Assembly (NCBI GenBank): GCA_033558025.1
Contig: JAUCEF010000005.1
Span: 1,984,001-2,048,000, forward strand
Direction: 5' to 3'
DNA from: Phytophthora sp. 'mugwort'
Lineage: Eukaryota > Oomycota > Peronosporomycetes > Peronosporales > Peronosporaceae
DNA: 64,000 nucleotides
Part shown: positions 52,820 through 62,052 of the stretch, piece after piece
Layout of the letters: each line of letters begins with the position of its first letter
How positions within the stretch are numbered: position 1 is the stretch's first letter
Notes under the pieces: generated by a model
Databases searched by the model: none
What the model was told of the DNA's origin: nothing
What the model saw: the letters and a program-made list of their open reading frames with translations, nothing else
Position numbers and translations under genes: made by a program

Positions 52820-53732
52820 GACAAAACAAGCATCAACTTCTTGCTGAACTAATATAATTCAGTACATGGCGTTTTATGCTCAATTCGACAATACTTTGTC
52901 GACTTGGACTCTTTATATATATCAGGCGTTCTAACGGCGCACATTACTGTAGCTGTCGCGGAAATCGCATGCGATTTCGACCCGAAATGTCAAATCATTT
53001 GCTAAGAAATAGCACATGCTTTTTGCCAAAGCGCCAAAGAATATTCCATACGGCAACGGCAACCTTCAAGAGGAAGAAGCTTCCCTGACGCCATCGTCGC
53101 TACCAGGATCCTACCATTGCTATCTGGCTGTGACTACCAAAGCCACAACGCGGTGCAGACACCGCCACTCACAGCTCAGTTTGCTCTCGCTGGCACGTAT
53201 CGCCGCAAATAGAACCTGCACGAGGATCTGGATAGTTTTTCCACTGTCGACTCGACTGGGAAGCACTCAATCCAGTCGTCAATGAGAGAGTTCCCACCGG
53301 TGTTTTCGTCGAATTCCAGGATAGCGAGAGCGAGGAGGTCTACGACCTTAGCGATTAAGAGCTGGCGGTCACTGGTATTTTGTCAATGCAACACCGTGAT
53401 TTCGGTTTGGGTTCGTGTCTGGGAGCGCAGAATTCTGACACCCCGTGGACGAAACTTCGTTATTCGTCCGAAAATCGCATGCCGTTTCAGGGAAAAATTG
53501 CATGCGATCTCCGCGTTAATTCTGATACCCTAATAAAGCAATGCCATCCAAACGAAGTACATATGTAATAGCTGCAGCTAGTAGATACATTTTTTACTGA
53601 CTACTTCGTCTATAACTATATTGCCTGGTACTGTAGATTATCCTGCCCTGCAAGACACATACGGTTGGCGGTCGATACCTGGTACTCTACTGCCTTAAGC
53701 TCACCGTCAAAGGTATACGGCGTCCGAGGTTG
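52820..53732. other. Debris region with related GCATGCGATTTC words
   Basis: No complete gene is visible. Related words occur at about 52967 (ATCGCATGCGATTTCG), about 53475 (AATCGCATGCCGTTTC) and about 53500 (ATTGCATGCGATCTCC). These short palindromes may belong to one repeat. A terminal fragment around 53250-53358 reads WEALNPVVNERVPTGVF and then EEVYDLSD before a TAA; it may be the last exon of a decayed gene. I cannot identify it. Confidence 0.35.
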
Positions 53733-54052
53733 TTACTCTCCTGCTGGAAAACTAGCTCGATCGTACTCGCCGTCTGCTCCCACACCAGGTTTTCTTCTCC
53801 TCTGTCAGGAATTTGGTCGGTTTAAAGGCCGATCCGTCCTTGCTGGACTACTTTTAAATTCTCATTACAGCTCACGAAGGCTCATTCGCCCAACTGCCGT
53901 CCCAGCCTCCGATCTACAAGGATTTCGAACAGCGACCTGGCCTAGAGCTCTTAGATGAGCTGCTGAATTCAGTGCTGAACCCATCAGAAAATAATGTTCT
54001 ATTGAACGACAAGGACTTCTACCGCGTCGAGTGCGGGTGGGCTAGAAGTTGG
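53733..54052 (+). pseudogene. Relic of an unknown gene
   Basis: One frame reads SEVVTLLLENSLDRTRRLLPHQV..., ...GLKADPSLLDYF, then a TAA, then AHEGSFAQLPSQPPIYKDF, GLELLDELLNSVLNPSENN and VLLNDKDFYR. This alternation of Leu-rich helices looks like real protein. The TAA in the middle and the lack of a start or end suggest a pseudogene or a piece of one. CATTACAG directly before the second part could instead be a splice acceptor, but I found no matching donor. Confidence 0.4.
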
Positions 54053-54527
54053 TGATGCAAACAAGACGAGGAAGATGTTGGCTGTTGTCGGCCAGACGTC
54101 GAAAAGCCTGTAGACGAAAAAACTGAATGAACGACTCCACTGGATGGCGCAGCATTTTGCTAGTACAGATGCGCGGGAGTCCCCTTGAAGCTGAGCTTGA
54201 TGGAGCTACGGGTTCACTGCGGAGTGGCGGTATATTTGCAGTTGCTGCGCGTTTGATAGCCTTGGGGGTTGGATGGAGTTGTCGGAGCTGACGACAATGT
54301 GAGCTTGTTGTCGAAACTTTGCGACCGCAACAATGGCTTCCCGAATTTACCATTAATCGGGTACACTCCAGTTTGTAATAGTTCTCCTGAGTAATAATCA
54401 AAGTTATCACACTTGAGAGGATTGTTTGCCCCATTGAAAAGAGCCCGCGTACCACTGCGTTTGAAATGCCTCCACGCACCCCAGCTGGGAGCATATTTTT
54501 TTCCCCCAAAGTAGCCGTTCGCAACGA

Positions 54528-54545
54528 TTCATTCAGCTTTCCCCA
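54528..54545 (+). promoter_or_regulatory. Candidate initiator of the membrane-protein gene
   Basis: TTCATTCAGCTTTCCCC lies about 60 bases before the ATG at 54602 and resembles the oomycete TCATTYY initiator. The evidence is a short motif match only. Confidence 0.3.
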
Positions 54546-54601
54546 TCGAGACCACTCAGCGCTTCGTCCTATCTCAGGGGAGCACAGCTCGCCCCGCGCC
54601 A

Positions 54602-55606
54602 ATGAAATCTGCGTCAAGGTTGCTGCTACTTGCGCTCCCTGCTGTAGCGCACTGTACCACGGCAGTGCCAAGCGTCACAGAAGGTTACCAAGCACAGCAC
54701 AGCGTCAACATCGCAACCGTCATCTCGCTGGCCGACGACCAAGAATACGCAAACTTGGCGTCGTATTTCGACGATCGACTCGATTTGGTGCTCCTAGGCA
54801 ACGAGTCGATCACGAGTTTGTGGCTTGACACTGTTGGCGGCTATGCGTCTGTTGCGGACGACAAAATTATGTACCAGACCGCGAGTTGGTCCCTCATTGA
54901 AGACGGAGCGGAGGAAGACGTGTTAGCATCGTACTGGGCACGATTCGAGACATTCAACTATACCGCAACATCTATGAGTGTCTGCGCCATGGTGCTGAAG
55001 TGGGACAACTCGTGGAAGGAAAACATAGCTGCGTTATCGGCCATCGACGTCATGAATCGACTGAAAGCCAAGTGTGGGGAGAATGACACTATCGCTGTGG
55101 CATTCACATCCGCCGTCTCGGAGACTGTTGAAAAGTTCTTAATGGGAGAAATCACGGTAAATGGCGCTATCGCTCCCTTCAGCATGCGCAATGTGCACAA
55201 CTCGATATTCCCCGAGGCTTCCGACCGGATGTTCTACCGTCTCGCTGGCGGTTTTTGTCCTCGAGATGAATTCACTGAAGCACTTGCGTCTCTGACCAAT
55301 GGCGACGCCCCATTGATCAGTCTCATTAGAGGAGAAACGTGTGCCCCGAACCTCGGCCCTAAAGACCCGCAGGCATCAAACGAAGAGAGTGGACACAACG
55401 ATTCCGACTGGAAGCGCGACCTCCGGTTCATAATTCCTGTTGGCGTGTGCATCTTCGTGCTCGGTTGCGCTGGCTTAGTCTACCTTTATCGACGAAAGAA
55501 GAAGGACGCGTTTAAAACTGACGAGACGGCAGCAGACACTCCCAAGGCGGAGGAGAAAGAGGTCCACTCCAGTTTACCTTACGAGCTCTCAGTTCACCCA
55601 GTATAA
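54602..55606 (+). CDS. Type I membrane protein of unknown function
   Basis: An intronless frame of 334 residues. A signal peptide (MKSASRLLLLALPAVAHC) is followed by an extracellular or lumenal domain (about 20-275) with several N-glycosylation sites (NES, NYT, NDT, NDS) and a few Cys. One transmembrane helix (FIIPVGVCIFVLGCAGLVYL, about 278-298) and a basic stop-transfer (RRKKK) lead into a short acidic tail. I recognise no family and see no RXLR or LFLAK motif, so I do not call it an effector. A decayed tandem copy lies downstream (about 55830-56360). Confidence 0.8.
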   Translation: MKSASRLLLLALPAVAHCTTAVPSVTEGYQAQHSVNIATVISLADDQEYANLASYFDDRLDLVLLGNESITSLWLDTVGGYASVADDKIMYQTASWSLIEDGAEEDVLASYWARFETFNYTATSMSVCAMVLKWDNSWKENIAALSAIDVMNRLKAKCGENDTIAVAFTSAVSETVEKFLMGEITVNGAIAPFSMRNVHNSIFPEASDRMFYRLAGGFCPRDEFTEALASLTNGDAPLISLIRGETCAPNLGPKDPQASNEESGHNDSDWKRDLRFIIPVGVCIFVLGCAGLVYLYRRKKKDAFKTDETAADTPKAEEKEVHSSLPYELSVHPV

Positions 55607-55829
55607 ATAAGTTTATGATTAAAATACAAGCATGTCGAGTGCTGCTACGCAAGCATCTGATCCATTTCAACATAACTGTTGGTCGAAGGCCTGTTGTTTT
55701 CTTTTGTAGGGCCTCCGTCTAAGTGGCGACAACTTCCGAGGAAGATAGAATTTGCATCCGGCTGCCTATCCACCTCAGTCCATCACAACACACTCACTTT
55801 ATCTACATGTAATAACACTGTAACTAAGT

Positions 55830-56360
55830 ACTGACAAAGCTCGTGGTTGTTGGAGAAATGCCCCGTTAGCTGCGTTGAGCAATGCCTCCATGCACTGCAT
55901 TTGGCAATAATGGCGTTCACCTCTACCGTCACGGATGCCGTCGCTGGGTATCTTGAGGGAGATAAAGTAGTGAATAATGTTTGGCTCCGATCATATTTCA
56001 GAACGCCGACAGCTCGATTTTGCTAAAACAATCAGAGAAATCGGCTGCCCACGATTCCAGTTTCGTTCGACTTGCCAACGACACTTGTACCAGAGACGCA
56101 TCAGCAGGAGAGATGTAGGTCTCGTCACTACTGTAGTTCACTCTGAAACAAATCATGGTGATAAGCTTTCTCATAAGAGACTATTAGGCCGAGGCTTCAT
56201 CAACAGCAACTCGAAGCTAATGCCACCCCATGTGCCTCGTGAAGACAACGATTCCGACAACGGCTCTGGAAAGACGACCTCAGGTTCATTATCCTGATGG
56301 CGTTTGCATGTTGTTGCTTGGGTGTGTTGGTCAGTCCTACGCCATGCGAGATCAAAGAAT
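55830..56360 (+). pseudogene. Decayed tandem paralog of the 54602-55606 membrane protein
   Basis: Translation near 55908-55980 gives LAIMAFTSTVTDAVAGYLEG, which matches TIAVAFTSAVSETVEKFLMG of the intact gene. Around 56240-56345, ERRPQVHYPDGVCMLLLGC matches KRDLRFIIPVGVCIFVLGC, the membrane helix, and the DNA before it (AACGATTCCGAC) is identical in both. The segments lie in different frames and the middle part is shortened and unrecognisable. This is therefore an old tandem duplicate that has lost function. Confidence 0.75.
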
Positions 56361-56589
56361 AAATGCTGCTGATGCCGAAACATCGGTGAAAGGCGTTAGT
56401 AGCGGCCTACCTACGTTCTCACAATGCATCCTGTTTATCTGACGAAACCCGGTAATTACGCCTGTAAAACTTTAGCTTTCAAATACACTTGCAACAGCAA
56501 AAGGAACATAAACTACAGTTGTTTCAATCAAAACCGCTGAGTGCGTTACGTTTAGCACATTTCAGCTCGCTCGGTTGTCATCTAGACAC

Positions 56590-57587
56590 TTAGTGCTTGT
56601 TCTCCAGCAGGTAGAGCAGGAAGGACGCGCTCGAGAGTTTTACGGCGCAGTTCACGCGGTCGAGATCATGACCGCCTTCCACAAGTCCCCAGTTGTTAAT
56701 CTGAAACTCCTCCTCCAGGCGGCAGATGTCCATGGCCTCCTTCGCTGTGATGTGGCGCTTGAAGACTGCCAGCGCAGTAATAAGAGACTGTATGAACACA
56801 CAGAGAACCTATCAGCAGCAACACATTATTAGACCGCACAAAACGACCAAGACAAAACCTTGCACTCCTTGGTCAGAGTCCGCATGGCCGTCAGCTCAAA
56901 GTCGTTCAGCTGCCATTGCCACAATAACATCATCGTCAGTCACCTCAGCCTTCATACTCACTCAACGACTAATCGAACCTTATCGAGATGCTTGCGAACG
57001 TTGGCCACGAGCTGCTGGTCGTGTGCCAGCGAGGCGATGCCACCGTGGCTCACGTCCACGTCACCTTCGAACGTGTCGCTGAACCACTTGCGCATGGGTT
57101 TCCACTTCTTCTGCTGCAGCGACACCAACTTCTCCTGCTGGTCGGCCGTTACCTGATAGCATACCGTGTCCGTATGAAGGTAATGCATCATCTCGTCAAT
57201 GGTCTCCTGGCTGCTAGACGTGTACACGAGGTCCAGAGCCGTAGACGCCAGCGTCATGATGGGCATGGTGGCCGGACGGATGTCATGGCTCTGTGCGTCC
57301 CACTCGTGGGCAACTGCATACGCCATGGCGCGCGTGGGAAGCCGTACTGGCTGCTGTCGTGGCGTCTTGACCGTCTTGCCGTCCAGAGTCACGGCGTACC
57401 GCATGAGCGGCTCCCCCCCGTCCTCGGGTGCCGGCTCCTCCACGTCCTTGACACCCACGTCCTTGTAAAAGCGAAGCGCGCCCGTGATCTTAGGCCCGGC
57501 AATTCCGCCGACACCCGCTTTGGCGGAGAACGCGCGCTGCGAGGCCGCGGCCAGCGCCTTCAGATGCGTCCGGGAGCTGCTCCACAT
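56590..57587 (-). CDS. ATPAF2: ATP12, chaperone for F1-ATPase assembly
   Basis: Three exons on the minus strand (56979-57587, 56859-56909, 56590-56787) encode about 285 residues in phase. The N-terminus (MWSSSRTHLKALAAASQRAF) is rich in Ser, Ala and Arg and looks like a mitochondrial targeting sequence. The ATP12 family pattern follows: RFYKDVGV, YAVTLDGKTVKTPRQQPVRLP, AVAHEWDAQ, MPIMTLASTALD and, near the end, LEEEFQINNWGLVEGGHD. ATP12 binds the F1 alpha subunit in the matrix before assembly with beta. A second donor (GTGAGT) close to the one used would break the frame. The gene is divergent from RPB4, with 146 bases between. Confidence 0.95.
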
Positions 57588-57733
57588 GGTCCGCAGATTG
57601 TCAAGTGTCCGAAAGTGTGGATGAAAGTTGACGAGTAGCCTATGAACGGAAGGATATGTGATTTAATAGGTTGGTGATGTAGGAATGGTGTACAGATAAA
57701 ACGATACACTTCGTGATCGATAGAGCAGCAGCC

Positions 57734-58368
57734 ATGTCGGCGAACCCGCAGCACGTAGTGGACACAGAGGACGCGGCGGAGCTCAACCTGGGCGACGATT
57801 TCCGCAACGAGACTTGTCTGTCCAACGCCGAGGTGGCCGTCATCCTGGAGAAGCAGAAGTCCGACTACGAGACGCAGGAGAAGCAGCTCACCAAGTACGT
57901 CACGACGGCCATTGCGTCATTCCACAGTGTTGGGATATGGGGAATTGATAGTGGACTAACTACTATCCATGTGATGCCATTACAGCGTGTTCCAGAAGAC
58001 GTACTCGTATGTGCAGCGTTTCAGTGGCACCAAGGACCCCGTGGCCAACCAAGCTTCGGTCACTGAGCTCCGCGAGTACGTCGCTTGCTGTTGTTGCCTT
58101 ATTTCTGTTTGATGTAGGATGTTTACCGTCTGCTACTGTCTCATGGCGCAGGGCGCTGATGTCACTGGCGTTCCAGCGCGAGGAGGGCAGCGAGACGGTC
58201 GAGTACCGTCTGGAGGAGTTCGAGATCGCGTGTCTGTCAAATTTGAACCCGGAAGAGGTAGAAGAAGCCGTGGCTCTTATCCCCAGTCTGCACAAGCGCT
58301 TCGCCGAGGACGAAATCGAAGAGATTCTGGGCATTGTGTCCCGTACGGCGGCCCGCATGTTCGGCTAA
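57734..58368 (+). CDS. POLR2D: RNA polymerase II subunit RPB4
   Basis: Three exons (57734-57894, 57986-58075, 58152-58368) join in phase to 155 residues. Typical RPB4 segments are visible: AAELNLGDDFRNETCLSNAEV, the central VFQKTYSYVQRFSGTKDP, and the C-terminal EEFEIACLSNLNPEEVEEAV and LIPSL...EILGIVSRTA. RPB4 pairs with RPB7 to form the stalk of Pol II and links transcription to mRNA export and decay. Length matches the animal protein. The start fits a short, acidic N-terminus. Confidence 0.96.
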
Positions 58369-58515
58369 GCCGCGCAGGTGGTATGGCGTCATTCTAACGC
58401 TATGCAACCGTATAACAGGTTAATTGACATGCTTTCGAACGTAGCATCCTGACACGTCGCATTTCTACTTAACAGAAATGTTGTCAAAACATTGAAATTT
58501 TGTTCATTGGCCGAG

Positions 58516-60012
58516 ATGGCCGATCCGGCGTATGTACCCCGGCGCAAGCGGCGTCGTTTAGAGCTTCCGGTAGCTCCCACAGTCATTGAAGACCACCAGC
58601 ATATAGGTGCCTCAGCTTACGAAGCTTCAGCTACGCAGGAGGCGTCATGGTCACGTCAAGAGCTAGGAATCGTAATCGAAGGAGAGGGCCCATTTCCACC
58701 TCCGATCCGCAGCTTTTCGGAGCTTTCGCTGTCTCCAGACGTCATTTCCGTACTACAATCGCGTGGAGTGGCGAATCCATCAGCAGTGCAGGCCCAGTCG
58801 CTGCCGTGCGTCATGCACGGTCGCGATGTGGTCGCATTGGCCCCGACTGGCAGCGGAAAGACGTTGTGCTACATCCTTCCGATACTTGGACTGCTGCAAC
58901 GACAGCTCAGTCAATCAGGTCCTGGGATTGAGCCCTATTCAACTATATCAATGACGCCAACTTCGCCGTGCGCATTGGTTGTGGTGCCGACACGCGAACT
59001 CGTCGATCAGGTGATGCAAGACCTCTCAGCGTTCTTCCGCACTTCGACAATCCCACCGGTCGTCGGAATCTGCGGCGGCGTTGCAGTGGACGAACAACTC
59101 ACACAACTTCGTAGACATGTGAACAGTGCAGTCGCAGTGGTGTCGACACCGGGAAGACTTCTACATCTTGCGCAGCGTCACGGAGCTACACTGTCGCTTG
59201 GACAGGTTTCTCTCCTTGTAGTCGACGAAGTGGACCGCGTGCTGGGTGTCCCGGACATGGAGACGCAGTTACGCGAGATTCTTCAGCTAGCCAACACTGC
59301 CGGTCGGCAAACCTTGTTGCTATCTGCTACACTACCTGTCTTATTGCCGCGATTGGCGCGGTCAGCAGTGCTGCGACCTGTCACGATTCGAGTTGATGAG
59401 GCAAACATGTTGGCCCATACTCAATTTACGTGGACTCCAACAGTCACGCTTGCACTCCCCACGACATTAACTGTAGTCCATGATGTACAGTTCATGCGCC
59501 CAGCGGAGAAATTTTCTCGCCTCCTGAGTGTGCTACGCGCGACTAAACACCCGCCAGTATTGGTATTCTGTAACTCTCGTTCAAATGTCGAGCGAGTTGC
59601 TCGCGTATTACGCAATGAGCAATTTCACGCGGCACCACTGCACGGCGGACAGTCACAAGGTTATCGTACCCAAGCATTACGCGCATTTCGAGCAGGCTAC
59701 GTTGATGTTCTAGTGGCGACGGATGTGGCTTCACGTGGACTTGACCTTCCTAGTGTTGAACATGTTGTGCTGTTCGACATGCCTCATACTATAGAAGACT
59801 ATGTACATCGGTGCGGTCGTACAGGGAGACATCCTGGGGGTGACACGGGAGGTTCTGGTGTTTTCGGAAAAGCCACATCTTTCCTGACGCGCGAGTGTGC
59901 GATTGCTATGGAGTTGAAGCAAGTACTACTTGCAGCTAGGCAACCACTGCCGCGTGAACTCGAGGCAACAGGAAATTTTCGCCCACTAGCCAACGTTTTG
60001 CAAGAAGAATAG
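58516..60012 (+). CDS. DEAD-box-family RNA helicase (DEVD)
   Basis: An intronless frame of 498 residues from the ATG at 58516. The Q-motif region reads RSFSELSLSPDVISVLQSRG...PSAVQAQSLP. Motif I is APTGSGKT, Ia VVPTREL, II DEVD (instead of DEAD), III SAT, IV VLVFCNSRSN, V VATDVASRGLDLP and VI HRCGRTGR. All RecA-fold motifs are present, so it should be an active ATP-dependent RNA helicase. The GPFPPPIRSF start recalls DDX41- or DDX59-type proteins, but the N-terminus lacks their zinc fingers. The basic RRKRRR near the start may be a nuclear signal. Confidence 0.9.
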   Translation: MADPAYVPRRKRRRLELPVAPTVIEDHQHIGASAYEASATQEASWSRQELGIVIEGEGPFPPPIRSFSELSLSPDVISVLQSRGVANPSAVQAQSLPCVMHGRDVVALAPTGSGKTLCYILPILGLLQRQLSQSGPGIEPYSTISMTPTSPCALVVVPTRELVDQVMQDLSAFFRTSTIPPVVGICGGVAVDEQLTQLRRHVNSAVAVVSTPGRLLHLAQRHGATLSLGQVSLLVVDEVDRVLGVPDMETQLREILQLANTAGRQTLLLSATLPVLLPRLARSAVLRPVTIRVDEANMLAHTQFTWTPTVTLALPTTLTVVHDVQFMRPAEKFSRLLSVLRATKHPPVLVFCNSRSNVERVARVLRNEQFHAAPLHGGQSQGYRTQALRAFRAGYVDVLVATDVASRGLDLPSVEHVVLFDMPHTIEDYVHRCGRTGRHPGGDTGGSGVFGKATSFLTRECAIAMELKQVLLAARQPLPRELEATGNFRPLANVLQEE

Positions 60013-60467
60013 CAAGACTCATCGAGTTATTTCACGACAAGGACATTTACCAAGGAACGTTGCTAAACAACTGTCGGGCGTTCGTAACGAAAATCAAAAG
60101 GGAAGTATGCACAAATGAATGGGGCACGATCGAATTCCGTCGTTGGAGGCGAAAGCCACTGCGGGCTGATCTTCGGAGATACTTGCTAAGAATGACCTCT
60201 TCCTTATCCAATGCCGAGAGTGTCGATATCTAGGGTAAACAATCCTCAACGAGTACATTTGAGCACTCATTAAGGTCACGTTTTGATTGATGATGAAACC
60301 TACTTCAACGATTATTGGACTTATTGATACGTAAAGTATACCGTAAGCGTCCAAAATTTTTAAGCTGGACAAGAGTTCAATGATATTTTGCTTACAAATC
60401 TCATTATCCGAATAACGTCCACCAGCACTTTGCATTGTACTTCGATTAAGTATTGCTCACTTGCACC
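60013..60467. other. Intergenic region between convergent genes
   Basis: This holds the 3' ends of the helicase and the phosphoglycerate mutase genes. I see only chance frames and no RNA gene. Confidence 0.5.
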
Positions 60468-62052
60468 CTATAGTTCGTATTCGCGGAAGCCCTTGACAAG
60501 TTTCATCACCTGGTCACCAGCAAAACGACCAAGTGCACCGCGTGCCACAGCGAGTTCAGAGAACCGCGTCACCCCGTCCGTCAGTGTGCCAGCAGAAGAA
60601 TTGTCGACACTGGGCTGCTCACCAGCATTTTTAAAGTGCTGCAACCTCTCGTACGCAACTCCCGCACGTGCGATAGCGAACGGCACCGGCTCAAACGTAT
60701 GGTCTCCATACTTGACAGGTGTGGTGTGGTCACCCGTGACAACGATGGTCACCTCATTTGCCTCCTCGCCACAGTGTGCGTGAATCCCTTCCAGCAGTAG
60801 AGAGACCATCTCGTCCGCACGCTCAGTGAAATGGACCTTCTTGGCCACGTCACGGTCGTGGCCAGCATCGTCGACTGCCTTGACGTGGACGAAGCCGAAG
60901 TCGAACTCACCACCACGCAGCAACTTCAACGCCGTCTCAGCCTTCGAACGCAAGTTCGTGTGGTAATCTCCGGTGGCGCCAGGTGCAGCAGCGATTTCAA
61001 AGCCCAGTGACATGCCCAGGCCAGCGATAATGCACGTCGGGGCGATCATGAAAGGGGTCAGTCCATGCATTTCAGTGAACGTCGGCACATCGATTCGTTC
61101 ACCAGGACCGCGTAGCAACACCACATTTGCTGGTGGCTTGCCCGCTGCTTCACGTGCCTTGTTGATCGGGTGATCCGACAGTCGCTCATAAATGGCATTC
61201 GACACCGCGTTCAGCACCTTGCTTGAGTATGCAGCCTCGGGCGTGTCGTTCAGCGGCTCGGACGTCACGAGAGGCAGGCTGCAGATTCAAATGCACACAC
61301 TTAATGGATTAGTGCCATCGATTCCACGTCATTATCGCAAAAGCCGTAATTTACGCACTGATCTTTCAACGGATCCGTGCCTGTCATTTTGTCACAAAGC
61401 CCAGGGCCCTTGAAAACAATTCCGCAGCGATGTTCCGTGGCGTATTTCGTTGCCACTACCAGGCGAGGGAACTCCGGGATGGTCAGTCCGTCCAAGAAGC
61501 TGCAGAGCTCAATGCCCCATGCGGGGAAGTTGCGATCCACACGTCGCCTCTCGACGATCAATTGACCCTCGTCCTTCTCCACCACCGTGGCGAAATTGCA
61601 TTTGAAGGCGACGTCGCCCTTGCTCATCGGCAGTCCAGCACCCATAGCTTCAAAAGAGCCACGGCCGCGGTAGTGACTGCAATGCAACACACGAAAAAAC
61701 ACGAAGTTTAACACACATAATAGCCTCCCGAAGCCCGATCAGACTCGTACACGAAGGGATTGTAACCCAGGATGGACATATGTGCCGTATCGCTACCACA
61801 CGCGTAGCCAGGCTCCACGGGGTCCATGAGACCTGTGAGGCCGCCATCTAGAGTCCCAAACAGAGCAGTGCCGAAAGCACATTAACGTTAGCGGGGTCAG
61901 CGGTCTAGAGGAAGGAAAGGAGGGGGCGTACGGGCAATTGCATCCATGGCGGGCGTCTGCGCTGCCTCCAGGGGCGTCTGTTGGTCCAGCTCTTGCAGCG
62001 ATACGTCGGCCAGCCCGTCGACGAGAACGAACACCACCGTTCTCTTGTTCAT
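60468..62052 (-). CDS. 2,3-BPG-independent phosphoglycerate mutase, archaeal type
   Basis: Four exons on the minus strand (61932-62052, 61751-61847, 61359-61676, 60468-61278) join in phase to 448 residues. The start reads MNKRTVVFVLVDGLADVSLQ with the first metal-binding Asp. GSDTAHMSILGYNPF carries the nucleophile Ser, and HYRGRGSFEAMGAGLP, the GPGERIDVP loop, DFGFVHVKAVDDAGHDRD and VVTGDHTTP complete the alkaline-phosphatase-like active site. This is the apgM family (COG3635) found in archaea and some bacteria and protists. It is unlike the cofactor-dependent enzyme or the longer iPGM. It interconverts 3- and 2-phosphoglycerate in glycolysis. Confidence 0.93.

Noticed and set aside
54602..55606. 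RXLR or Crinkler effector
   Set aside because: The protein has a signal peptide, but I find no RxLR-EER or LxLFLAK motif, and it has a membrane anchor.
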